Of a stretch of DNA of 64,000 nucleotides, positions 55,148 through 63,309 are shown piece by piece. A model generated the notes under the pieces. That model saw only the letters and a program-made list of their open reading frames with translations, had not been told where the DNA came from and made no database searches. Origin of the DNA: Bradyrhizobium diazoefficiens (GTDB lineage Bacteria; Pseudomonadota; Alphaproteobacteria; Rhizobiales; Xanthobacteraceae); the NCBI RefSeq assembly GCF_018129965.1, contig NZ_JAFCKW010000019.1:1-64000 (forward strand). The letters are read 5' to 3'. A program made the translations under genes and the position numbers. How positions within the stretch are numbered: the stretch's first letter is position 1; each line of letters opens with the position of its first letter.

Positions 55148-55224
55148 TCGGCGCATCGCCGTACCGTGCTATTCGGTAAGCGTCACGAAAAGCCAGTGTA
55201 AGGATCGTCACACCAGGGCGGAAT

Positions 55225-56301
55225 TCACGGCGTATCAGACGTAAAGCTCTGCTTGATGAACGCGCCAGTGTCATCGAATAAGACAGTGAAGTGTCCGCCG
55301 TCGATCGCCTGTTCGATCTCCTGCGGTGTTTTCCCTGCGACCCGTATCTGCTTCACGCCGTCGCCGAACGAGTCCCGCAGCATGCGTCCTCGCAGCGCGA
55401 AGTCGAGCTCACCCAGCTCGAAATATTCAGGCATCCAGGCTTTCTCGGTAATTGTCTCGTTCCTCATGTCGCACTCCGTATAGAAGCGCGGGCGCTCCTT
55501 TAGGCTCAGGTTCATGAAGGCGAAGTCGACCATGACTTCGCGCGCTTGGATCTCCGACAACGGTCCTTCTATCTTTTCGAGCCTCGGCATCGCGCCATTT
55601 ATCGCTCCGCATGCATCATTGAACGTCGTGATCAGCACAACATTCCCGAGCCTCAACAGCATGGTCTGCGCGTCGACTATGTCGCCGTAGTCGAATTCCT
55701 CACGCCATCCTTCCGTCTTCGCCGCAAATGCCCCTAGCGATCCAAACACCTCCTTCTCGAGGGTGGCCCCGTTTACAAAGCACCGCACAAGGCAGTGCAT
55801 ATGATGCAGCGCCTGCCAGTCGTGCAGGTCTCCGATCTTGTCATCCGGTTCGCGAAGGTCTTGGTGGATTCGAAACTCCCTGTCCTTGAGATGGACCTTG
55901 AGAAAGATCAGGCCCAACCAGACGAAGAACTCCAATCCGTTGCCGTCGGCGATGTGCTTCTGCACGGCCTCCGGGCCGGCATTGACGACCTTGCTGATCC
56001 GCTCTTCGATCTGGCGTCCCATCAAAGAGTTACAATCCTGACAGCAGGGGACTTTGAACCGTCCGTACTTAACGGCCCCGCCATTTGGCAATGTCATCGT
56101 CCTGTTAAACAGGTTGAATTTCCGCAGCACCCATTCAGGGATAACATGCTCGTCGTTGAACACTTTTGACCCGGGCTGTGCGCCGCAGATAAAGCAGCAG
56201 CGGCCGAGACAGATATCGTTCACAAACCGATCTTTGCTGAAAAACAGAACCTTACCGCTATGATCCAGGAACGAACCGTCTGAAGTTTTATGCCAAGCCA
56301 T
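55225..56301 (-). CDS. HNH-type endonuclease-like protein B (paralog of A)
   Basis: A 358-aa protein similar over its whole length to the gene at 54077, in opposite orientation. The HNH core is CCFICGAQPGSKVFNDEHVIPEW, read here as CCFICG and FNDEHVIPEW, with the second CxxC in VPCCQDCNSLMGR. The ending FDDTGAFIKQ also matches. The ATG at 56301 (MAWHKTSDGSFLD) aligns with the start of the paralog; a further ATG lies at 56310. The two genes converge with 77 bp between them, with no terminator-like stem obvious. A duplication with inversion is likely, then divergence. Confidence 0.75.
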   Translation of the reverse strand: MAWHKTSDGSFLDHSGKVLFFSKDRFVNDICLGRCCFICGAQPGSKVFNDEHVIPEWVLRKFNLFNRTMTLPNGGAVKYGRFKVPCCQDCNSLMGRQIEERISKVVNAGPEAVQKHIADGNGLEFFVWLGLIFLKVHLKDREFRIHQDLREPDDKIGDLHDWQALHHMHCLVRCFVNGATLEKEVFGSLGAFAAKTEGWREEFDYGDIVDAQTMLLRLGNVVLITTFNDACGAINGAMPRLEKIEGPLSEIQAREVMVDFAFMNLSLKERPRFYTECDMRNETITEKAWMPEYFELGELDFALRGRMLRDSFGDGVKQIRVAGKTPQEIEQAIDGGHFTVLFDDTGAFIKQSFTSDTP

Positions 56302-56456
56302 TGTCACCAACCGTCGCCGCCGCGGGCTTAAGCCCTACACGGGCCAGCACCGTCCTGCTACTGAAAGGGCATCGCCGGCCGGGACCGGTCACGGACAGGG
56401 ATATGCGAAAGAACATGCTCCGGCCAACGGGCTCAGATCCCGCTTAGGGGATATTC

Positions 56457-57044
56457 ATGTCGAGGAAGTCAAGAAAGGCGCAACGGCGACGGAAATGGCG
56501 GCGCCGGTCAAGGTCTGCAGCAACGCCGTCCGATGCGATGCATCAGGCGCTCGGAGAGTTTTTGACCGAGATGGGTCGCGTCGAGTTCAGGATGCTCCTG
56601 TTGATGGACCTCATCAATGAGGCACCGCTCGAAGCGCTGTTCGACGAGTATTCCGGACGGACGTTCGCGGACAAGATCAAGATCTTCAAGAAGTGGTGTG
56701 ACTTCGGAGGCGTGCCCGATGAGCACAAGCCGACGCTACAACGTATTTACAAGGAGCTGGATGATCTCCGGCCGATGCGCAATTTCCTAGTCCATGGCGA
56801 GACATGGGAAGGCGCTTTCAAGGGCAAGCCGCGCCAGCCCTATCGGGTCGGACTCGTGAAAAAGAATCTTGAATATCTCGACGAATTCGAGCGCGCCGAA
56901 CACGGTCCGAACGTCTTTGACGTCCAGCAGGTGCGTGATGCGACCAGGCGCTGCGCTGGGATTCACCGGGATCTTGCAGCGTTGCGGGACGCGATTGCCG
57001 CGACCGCCGTACCATTTGAAGAAGAAGTCACGCAGGCTCCGTGA
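56457..57044 (+). CDS. HEPN-like protein with RNxxxH motif
   Basis: A 195-aa protein. The first 20 residues are very basic (KSRKAQRRRKWRRRSR). Residues about 27-190 are predicted helical, and R108-N109-F110-L111-V112-H113 matches the HEPN RNase motif RNxxxH, in RPMRNFLVHGETW. HEPN proteins are often toxins cleaving RNA, controlled by a partner. The next gene, DUF1780-like, is 22 nt downstream on the same strand. No named family is recognised, so the HEPN call rests on motif and helical layout. Confidence 0.6.
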   Translation: MSRKSRKAQRRRKWRRRSRSAATPSDAMHQALGEFLTEMGRVEFRMLLLMDLINEAPLEALFDEYSGRTFADKIKIFKKWCDFGGVPDEHKPTLQRIYKELDDLRPMRNFLVHGETWEGAFKGKPRQPYRVGLVKKNLEYLDEFERAEHGPNVFDVQQVRDATRRCAGIHRDLAALRDAIAATAVPFEEEVTQAP

Positions 57045-57066
57045 CCAACTGCTATCTCTGGGGACA

Positions 57067-57714
57067 ATGGCCTTTTCCGACAACGCATTCCTCGCCAAAC
57101 TGCGCGAACACGCCGATCGCGCCCGGCGCCTTTTCTCAAATCCGCAAAAGCCGGAACGGGAGCGCATGGTCGTGCGCGCATTCCTTCGTTGTATCGGTGA
57201 AGCCTTCGAGGACGGTGAGATCTTCGCGAGCAGGGACGAGCCGATCGACGTCCGATTTCGAACTGCCGATTTCCAAATCATGGACATCGTCGGCGATAAC
57301 AAGCGCGGCTTGGCATGGCGTCGGCGCCAGGACAGATATCGCAATGCACAACATATCGCAGACGTGCTGGAGCCGTACACGCCGTCACAGCCGATGTCGT
57401 TCGACGACGCGGCCCAGCTCGTCGCCGATCGTCTGTCGGCGAAAGCCGCGCGGTATGGCGCCGCCGCTTGCGCGAGCTTGGATGCCTTGGTCTATATCGA
57501 CCTTCACAATCGGCACCTTTGGCCGCTTAAGCCCACCGGTCATGGGCGCGCCGTTGCCATGCTTCAAACCCAGGGCTGGAGATCGGTCTCCATGCTCTTT
57601 GTGCCCTATGGCGTCGTGCTGCTGGCAGCGCCGGCCGCTCCGGCGGTCATCAGGACACGAGCCGGGCGGGTTCTGAACGAATGGCCGGGGCTCGATGGGT
57701 TATTTGACCCCTAA
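57067..57714 (+). CDS. DUF1780-like putative endonuclease
   Basis: A 215-aa protein resembling DUF1780 proteins, described as putative endonucleases. It starts with DNAFLAKLREHADRARRLFSN, then EREMVVRAFL-like (PERERMVVRAFLRC), then EPIDVRFRTADFQIMDIV (an acidic strand-loop like the PD-(D/E)xK core), and ends with HRHLWPLKP- and VPYGVVLLAAPAAPAV-type segments. The start is the ATG 22 nt after the HEPN-like gene; the frame is open further upstream inside that gene. Neighbouring partner: HEPN-like gene. Substrate unknown. Confidence 0.65.
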   Translation: MAFSDNAFLAKLREHADRARRLFSNPQKPERERMVVRAFLRCIGEAFEDGEIFASRDEPIDVRFRTADFQIMDIVGDNKRGLAWRRRQDRYRNAQHIADVLEPYTPSQPMSFDDAAQLVADRLSAKAARYGAAACASLDALVYIDLHNRHLWPLKPTGHGRAVAMLQTQGWRSVSMLFVPYGVVLLAAPAAPAVIRTRAGRVLNEWPGLDGLFDP

Positions 57715-57882
57715 TGGGCCACTGGCCATCTGCGCTTGTCCTTGGCTGACGGCCTCAGCGGAGATTTCCGCTCATCTTCGTCGGACCTGGGACGATCGGA
57801 TCAGTGCGCCGGCTTAGAAATTCCGATAAAACCGCCGGCAACACCACGCCTAATCCCCAAACCGACAACAGCGGTCGCCTCG

Positions 57883-58761
57883 ATGTACAATCTTCTTGTT
57901 TCCTCCAATGCCGAGGCCTGGAACGGCGAGCCCTGGCAGATCGAGTTCTCGCGCTGCGTTCGCGAGTATACCGAAAATGCGATCACCGAGCGGTTCGGAA
58001 CGCTGGACGATGCCGCGGTCTCGGAACTCAAACGGCTGCCGTGCATCTTCGCCTACGAAGCGTTCAACCAGCTCGCACCGAAATTCGGCCTGATCCGCGA
58101 CATCGCCAAACGGCAGGGACAGGTTCGGATCGAATACGAGCTGCAGGCCATCGATCCGTTTCTGTCCGCCGACGATCTCGAACAGCTCACCTTCGAGCTC
58201 GACATCGGTAAATGGGAAATGAACCGGACGCATTGGGCGGTCAAGGACGTCAATCTTGCGAAGGAATTACACGCCGCGCGGCGCATCACGCTGCCGTCTT
58301 GGACGGGGCAGGCGACCAAGACCGTCGATATCACCGAGCATCATTTCGACGTGGCTCTTTCTTTTCCGGGAGAGGTGAGGGCGATTGTCGAACAGGTGGC
58401 GCGCGAGTTGGAGGGAAGGATCGGGCCGAATTCCTACTTTTACGACAGCAACTACGTATCGCAATTGGCACGGCCGTCGCTCGACACATTGCTGCAGGAG
58501 ATCTACCGGCATCGTTCGAAGCTGATCGTCGTGTTCCTGGGGTCCGACTACCAAAGGAAGGACTGGTGCGGCATCGAGTTTCGGGCGATCAGGGAGATCA
58601 TCATGGAGCGCGACAATGCCCGTATCATGTTCGTGCGAACCGATGACGGCGCCGTCGACGGCGTTTTCAAGACCGACGGCTACGTCGACGCGCGCAGGTT
58701 CAGCCCGGCGCAGATCGCGCAATTCATCTGCGAGCGCCTGGCCGTGCTCACGCCGGCCTAG
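57883..58761 (+). CDS. TIR-domain protein
   Basis: A 292-aa protein. Residues about 155-290 are a TIR domain: HFDVALSFPGEVRA at the start, SKLIVVFLGSDYQRKDWC, and the catalytic Glu E232 in WCGIEFRAI, as in NADase TIRs. Residues about 1-150 are an unknown N-terminal domain (SELKRLPCIFAYEAFNQLAPKFG) that may sense a ligand or partner. The ATG at 57883 is used; the frame extends 49 codons upstream without family-like sequence. It is 5 nt upstream of the AbiJ-like gene, so the pair is coupled. NAD depletion is inferred, not shown. Confidence 0.85.
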   Translation: MYNLLVSSNAEAWNGEPWQIEFSRCVREYTENAITERFGTLDDAAVSELKRLPCIFAYEAFNQLAPKFGLIRDIAKRQGQVRIEYELQAIDPFLSADDLEQLTFELDIGKWEMNRTHWAVKDVNLAKELHAARRITLPSWTGQATKTVDITEHHFDVALSFPGEVRAIVEQVARELEGRIGPNSYFYDSNYVSQLARPSLDTLLQEIYRHRSKLIVVFLGSDYQRKDWCGIEFRAIREIIMERDNARIMFVRTDDGAVDGVFKTDGYVDARRFSPAQIAQFICERLAVLTPA

Positions 58762-58766
58762 TCACC

Positions 58767-59657
58767 ATGGACAAGACACCGATGATCTCCGATGGGGATG
58801 AGGCGCCGAAGGAGATCTCGGAGGTTACACGCCGTGCCATTATCGATCATTTCCGCACGGCGAACGTGAACTGGGCAGGGCGGCTGGAGGATGACGAGTT
58901 TCTGACCCGAATCTACGATCTCCCAAAGCTGCCGTCTCTCGATCATCGATACAAGGATGCAGCCGACGATATCTACCATCACTGCCGCTTCAATGATTGG
59001 GAGCGAGATTGGATCTTTTACGATCCCCGCTTCAATCTGATGCATGCGCCAGACTCGGAATTTCTTCGGTTTCTCTGCGAGACCGTGCACCCCGCCGTGC
59101 GGCCCGCCGACGATGAAGTCTCGAGGCTCGCGCGCGTCTATAACGAGGTGCTGACGCCCGACGGCTATCAAGTCGTCCCCGGAAAGACCATTTCCGGCAG
59201 ACCGATCTTTGTCGCGCAATCGGCCCACCGCGCCGTTGTCTTCGAGGAGCCGACCGGTTGGCGGAAGGTTGACCGCCAGCTTCAGGAGATGCGGCTGCGG
59301 CTCGATAGCGCCGAGACCGAGGAGCAATATCAAGCCGTTGGCCTTCTCTGCCGCGAGGTGCTGATCTCCGTGGCGCAGGAGGTTTACGATCCCGCCCGGC
59401 ATCCGCTCATCGACGACAAGACCCCCAGCGATACCGACGCCAAGCGGATGCTGGAGGCGATCTTCGAAGTGGAGCTGAAAGGTTCAAGCAACGAAGAGGC
59501 CCGCGCTCACGCCAAGGCGGCGGTACGTCTGGCGCTCGCGCTGCAGCACAAGCGGTTCGCTGATTTTAGAACCGCCGCGCTGTGCGCCGAGGGGACCTGG
59601 TCGGTCGTGAACATGCTGGCAATCATCGCTGGCCGGCGAGGCAGACGCATCACGTAG
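58767..59657 (+). CDS. AbiJ-like abortive infection protein
   Basis: A 296-aa protein. Residues about 18-130 match the AbiJ N-terminal domain type (VTRRAIIDHFRTANVNWAGRLEDDEFL, then WERDWIFYDPRFNL, then FLCETVHPAVRP; shown in pieces). Residues about 170-296 are helical with a basic end and could be a HEPN-like domain, though no RNxxxH is visible. It is directly behind the TIR gene. Its 3' end overlaps the convergent XRE gene by 8 bp. A TIR/AbiJ two-protein defence unit is inferred. Confidence 0.72.
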   Translation: MDKTPMISDGDEAPKEISEVTRRAIIDHFRTANVNWAGRLEDDEFLTRIYDLPKLPSLDHRYKDAADDIYHHCRFNDWERDWIFYDPRFNLMHAPDSEFLRFLCETVHPAVRPADDEVSRLARVYNEVLTPDGYQVVPGKTISGRPIFVAQSAHRAVVFEEPTGWRKVDRQLQEMRLRLDSAETEEQYQAVGLLCREVLISVAQEVYDPARHPLIDDKTPSDTDAKRMLEAIFEVELKGSSNEEARAHAKAAVRLALALQHKRFADFRTAALCAEGTWSVVNMLAIIAGRRGRRIT

Positions 59658-60396
59658 TCGATGGCCCGGAGGGTAACGTCACGACGCGGCGATCGACCAT
59701 CAGGTGGCGCCGTTTCGCCGCGCCGGGGTCGGTGAGCCGCGGCGTGATCGAGACGACCGCGACCTTCCAGTCCGGCAAACGATCTTGTGGAGCCGGCATC
59801 ACCCCGGACAGCACGGTCAGACCCCGTCGTTCCAGGTTACCGACACAGGTGAGGATGTCGTTATAGAGATCGCGGCGCCCCCGCTCGGACGGCGGAGGCT
59901 CGGCGATATCCGACAAGATAAATGACGCAAGATCGAGCCATTCCTGCAGACCCGCGATATCATCGTCATAGGCATCGGGCACTTCCGGACGATGAATCAG
60001 GACAGCATCACATCGTGCGGCGTCGCGAACCGCGCGATGCGTCGTCATCGGCGCGACCGGGACGACCTCAAGATGGGAATAGGTGTCCACCAGACTGGCA
60101 GCCGCTTCGCCGGCACCCAATGGCAAGCGGGGCGCTGTGAAATATCCCACCTCGTAGCCGAACGCCTGAGCAATCCTGTCCAGCGCGTCGTCGCTCACGC
60201 GCTCGCCGCGTTCGATGCGCTCCACGGTCGAGACCGAGACACGCGCGAAGTCGGCGAGCGTCGTCGTCTTCCATTGCCGCAGTCCGCGGTTCCATCGCAC
60301 CACGAAGGCTACCAGTTCGATGGGCGGCGCCGTCGGGACGTCGACAGGTCTCTCCGGCAGTTGTGTGATCTTGTCCAACAGGTCTTGGGTCGTCAT
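59650..60396 (-). CDS. XRE-family regulator with long C-terminal domain
   Basis: A 248-aa protein. The XRE-type helix-turn-helix is at residues about 25-80 (TLADFARVSVSTVERIERG). Residues about 95-248 are an unknown domain (VVPVAPMTTHRAVRDAARCD, then ITPRLTDPGAA). The start at 60396 is preferred because GGAG lies 9 nt upstream; the ATG at 60402 would be only 3 nt from it. It is divergent from the XRE gene at 60822 and may regulate either side. Distinct from the repressor at 43666. Confidence 0.75.
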   Translation of the reverse strand: MTTQDLLDKITQLPERPVDVPTAPPIELVAFVVRWNRGLRQWKTTTLADFARVSVSTVERIERGERVSDDALDRIAQAFGYEVGYFTAPRLPLGAGEAAASLVDTYSHLEVVPVAPMTTHRAVRDAARCDAVLIHRPEVPDAYDDDIAGLQEWLDLASFILSDIAEPPPSERGRRDLYNDILTCVGNLERRGLTVLSGVMPAPQDRLPDWKVAVVSITPRLTDPGAAKRRHLMVDRRVVTLPSGPSTT

Positions 60397-60821
60397 GAGC
60401 ATTGGCTCCTTTCATGGTCGAAAGGATGCACGATCCTCGCCGGCCAAAAGAGGTCGAAAAATCCTTCATGCCCAGGAAACCCAACGCTCATGCTCGCTCC
60501 GCCGCACAGTCTGGACCGCCACGACCTGGCGGTTGCGATATGGCGCGACATCCGGGCCTGGCTCTGTCGTCAGCATCGCGAAGGCCGACGATGATTGCCA
60601 TGATCCTCGCGCCAGATTCCGGCGATCGCCATCCTTCCCATGTAGCAACGACCAGGCCCGATGGGAGGGGGACGCCGCCGCCGACGCCTATGCGCCTTGC
60701 GCCTCCGGCTACCCCCGGACGCCGACAAATGAGCAAGCGCGATATATTTCAGCTATAAGAGTTACGCCGTATTTTGGCCGTATTTAAGGTAATACTATTT
60801 AAGTGAAACCGAGGATGGGGA
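60397..60821. promoter_or_regulatory. 425-bp divergent control region with tandem repeats
   Basis: Between the divergent XRE genes. Most of it holds no gene. Close to the plus-strand gene, GCCGTATTTT (60766) and GCCGTATTTA (60777) are repeated 11 bp apart, one helical turn, followed by GTATT-AATAC half-sites (60780-60795). This AT-rich part is a likely operator/promoter for the 60822 operon. No clear -10/-35 pair is claimed. Confidence 0.45.
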
Positions 60822-61097
60822 ATGCCGCTCAATCTTTCCAACAGTCAGGCGCTCGGGCGGACCTACGCGGCGGCGCGCATGATGGCGGGCCTCGACCAGG
60901 GTGCCCTCGCGGCCCAGGCCGGGCTTTCTGCCGGCACGATTTCCAACGTCGAACGCGGGCGGGATTCCAGACCCGAGACACTGAAAGCGATCCGTCTCGC
61001 CCTGAATCGGGAAGGGGTCTTGATCGGATTCAGCCGCAACAACGGCCTGGCGACGGTGTCGATCGGTTTTGCCGCCGATGATTCAGATGAGGAGTAA
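60822..61097 (+). CDS. XRE-family helix-turn-helix protein
   Basis: A 91-aa protein that is mostly DNA-binding domain: LDQGALAAQAGLSAGTISNVERG is the recognition region (residues about 24-46). The C-terminal AADDSDEE is acidic. It is first of a four-gene unit and is probably its autorepressor. GAGG lies near the start codon. Confidence 0.87.
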   Translation: MPLNLSNSQALGRTYAAARMMAGLDQGALAAQAGLSAGTISNVERGRDSRPETLKAIRLALNREGVLIGFSRNNGLATVSIGFAADDSDEE

Positions 61098-61101
61098 GGT
61101 A

Positions 61102-61383
61102 ATGCGTACTTATTTTGGCGAATTCAACCGGGTGGTCGGCGACAACATTCGCCGTGCCATGAGCGTCCTCCGATCCTGGGGTCTCGACGTGCAGTTGCTA
61201 CCGCACAAGACCGCACTACGGATCGAGCGACCGGACGATATGTCGTGGACCGATTTCAAGCGTGCCATCCGCGCTGTGCTGCAGCCCCGGCGCGGATCGG
61301 CGATGATCTCAAGCGAATCCACGGGGCGGACCTACGTCTGCAGCAATCGGGGCAACCAGCCCGGCGATTTCCAGCGTCAGTGA
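61102..61383 (+). CDS. small protein of unknown function (93 aa)
   Basis: A 93-aa protein, 4 nt after the XRE gene. Predicted strand (DVQLLPHKTALRIER), helix (SWTDFKRAIRAVLQP), strand (SAMISSESTGRTYVCSN) give a ferredoxin-like alternating pattern, loosely like small RNA-binding or Cas2-like folds. No family is recognised. Its stop overlaps the GTG of the next gene (GTGA), so it is translationally coupled to it. Confidence 0.65.
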   Translation: MRTYFGEFNRVVGDNIRRAMSVLRSWGLDVQLLPHKTALRIERPDDMSWTDFKRAIRAVLQPRRGSAMISSESTGRTYVCSNRGNQPGDFQRQ

Positions 61384-62294
61384 GAAGGGACTTCGCGGTG
61401 CTGGCCTTTCACGAAACCGAGACGTGCGAGGGCATCATCCAGCATCTCGAGCAGCGCCAGTGCGCGTGGCGCTCGGACGTACAGATACGCGACAGAGGCA
61501 GCGAGACGTCGGCGGATGCCCGCGTCGAGATGACGTTCCGCCTGGGTGACCAGCTCTATGCCATCGAGCACACCGGCATCGAGCCGTTCGACGGCTTCAT
61601 GGCGCATCAAAATCGTGCTGCATCACTATTCTTGCCGCTTCAGGCCGCCGCGGCTGCGGCGTTGGGCTCGGTGTTGGCCAACGGCGTCGTCATCGAAATG
61701 CACCTGCCGATCGACGCCTTCACGGATCGCAAGATGCCCGAGGTGCGCGCCATTCAGGCCGCGTTGCTCGCCTGGATCACCGCCACCGCGCCGACACTGC
61801 CGCCGCGTCGCTATGCCGATTATCGGGACACGCTCGTGACGGCCCAGCCGGCCGGCGTGCCGTTTCAGGCTTCCTTAGTACGGTTCGACGGCATCGCCGG
61901 GATGGAGGGCCGATTCCAGCTCAAGCATCTGACGCGCGGCAGCGAGACGCCGCGCGTCGAGCGCATCGCGCGCGCCTGCGAGAAGAAGTTTCCCAAGCTC
62001 GCGCGCTGGAAACAGTCGGACGGCGCCCGGACCGTCTTGGTATTCGAAGACAATGACGTGCAGCTTACCAATGTTTCTATCGTCGCCGAGGCCTACCTTC
62101 CGATCGCCAGCGCGCGCGCCGACGCGCCGGACGAGACCTATATGGTCTCGACCTATACATCGCCGTGGTACGCGTGGCCGCTGTTGGTCGCCGGGCAGAG
62201 CTATTTCGACCTCGCGGCGATCAGCCATCCCATTCATTTCGAGATGGACACGAGCGGCCGTCTCCTCAAACCGGGCTTGACGGCACATGTCTGA
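61380..62294 (+). CDS. protein of unknown function with E-H-T motif (nuclease-like)
   Basis: A 304-aa protein that probably starts at GTG 61380, overlapping the previous stop by 4 nt; the family-like sequence begins immediately (RRDFAVLAFHETETCEG). Residues about 45-70, SADARVEMTFRLGDQLYAIEHTGIEPFDG (read as SADARVEMTFRL and YAIEHTGIEP), resemble the D-x-E-x-K/H strand of PD-(D/E)xK-type folds. No known family is assigned. It is coupled to the next gene with an 8-nt overlap. Confidence 0.6.
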   Translation: MRRDFAVLAFHETETCEGIIQHLEQRQCAWRSDVQIRDRGSETSADARVEMTFRLGDQLYAIEHTGIEPFDGFMAHQNRAASLFLPLQAAAAAALGSVLANGVVIEMHLPIDAFTDRKMPEVRAIQAALLAWITATAPTLPPRRYADYRDTLVTAQPAGVPFQASLVRFDGIAGMEGRFQLKHLTRGSETPRVERIARACEKKFPKLARWKQSDGARTVLVFEDNDVQLTNVSIVAEAYLPIASARADAPDETYMVSTYTSPWYAWPLLVAGQSYFDLAAISHPIHFEMDTSGRLLKPGLTAHV

Positions 62295-63276
62295 AACCAA
62301 CACTCCCGACCATAGCCGTGTGCCGTTGCCGCCGCAGCTTCAACAGGCGATCGAGGCGTTCAAGGGCTGGACGAGCCAGCATCTCCTGTCCGAGCAGAAC
62401 GACAGCACGATTGCGACCACCCTCTATCACTACACCGATGTGCGCGGTCTCAAGGGCATGCTCGAGGCCGGACAGATCTGGTTCACCGACTACCGGCATC
62501 TCAACGACCCCAGCGAGTTGACCCACGGCATCGATATGGCCCGCGATGTGGCCCAGCACATTGCCACCGGAGCGGATGGCCGGGTCCGGCTGTTTCTCGA
62601 CTACTTTCTCGATCTCTTTCGACACGACAATTTCGCACCGACCCTGGAATTCTTCATCGCCTGTTTCAGCCGTGCACGAGACGATCTCGGCCAGTGGCGC
62701 GCCTATGCGGACAACGGACGAGGCGTCGCGATCGGGCTCTCCCCATCGCTCTTCGCCGTCGCCGACGCTCCGCCACCCGGTCAGCTTCCGGAGTTTGTTG
62801 GTCCGGTTCGCTACAGTCTGGCCGATGTGTGCGGCCGGCACGAAGCCTGTCTTGAGGAAGCAGCGGCGATCTTTCTCGCCGCCGCGAACGCCAACGCCGA
62901 TCTGCTGGCCGACAAAACTGTCGGCATCCCGTTCATGGACCAGTTCGTCCGCGAGATCATCGCTTCGCCGCTGATCTGGAACTGCCTCACCTCGAAGCAC
63001 CCTGCTTATGAGCACGAGCAGGAGGTGCGTCTGGTGATGATGGGAACGCCGGCCGTCGTCTCGCCATTCGTCACGACGCGCTTTCGCGGCAGCGAGATCG
63101 TTCCCTACATCGCCCAGCCGATGCCGCTCCGCGTCCAACACAAGATCGCCGAGATCGTCGTCGGTCCAGCGGCGCCGCCCGACGCCGAGCGGACCGTGCG
63201 CACCATGCTCCGCTCCATCGGAATCAATTGGGACTTTCCCATCGGCCGATCCGACATTCCCTATCGGGCGTCCTGA
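62287..63276 (+). CDS. DUF2971 domain protein
   Basis: A 329-aa protein of the DUF2971 family. The diagnostic parts are LYHYTDVRGLKGMLEAGQIWF, then TDYRHLNDPSELTHG, then FIACFSRARDDLGQWRAYAD and GRGVAIGL. The H-Y-T and L-N-D-x-x-E segments resemble ADP-ribosyltransferase or 2'-phosphotransferase-like folds, but activity is not established. Last gene of the four-gene operon. Such proteins often occur in toxin or defence contexts. Confidence 0.8.
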   Translation: MSETNTPDHSRVPLPPQLQQAIEAFKGWTSQHLLSEQNDSTIATTLYHYTDVRGLKGMLEAGQIWFTDYRHLNDPSELTHGIDMARDVAQHIATGADGRVRLFLDYFLDLFRHDNFAPTLEFFIACFSRARDDLGQWRAYADNGRGVAIGLSPSLFAVADAPPPGQLPEFVGPVRYSLADVCGRHEACLEEAAAIFLAAANANADLLADKTVGIPFMDQFVREIIASPLIWNCLTSKHPAYEHEQEVRLVMMGTPAVVSPFVTTRFRGSEIVPYIAQPMPLRVQHKIAEIVVGPAAPPDAERTVRTMLRSIGINWDFPIGRSDIPYRAS

Positions 63277-63309
63277 CCCGGCTCGGGAAGGGGATCCCTG
63301 CGATACCGT

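Noticed and set aside
56869..57066. Extended start for the DUF1780-like protein
   Set aside because: The extension lies wholly inside the HEPN-like gene; ATG 57067 begins the family-like sequence.
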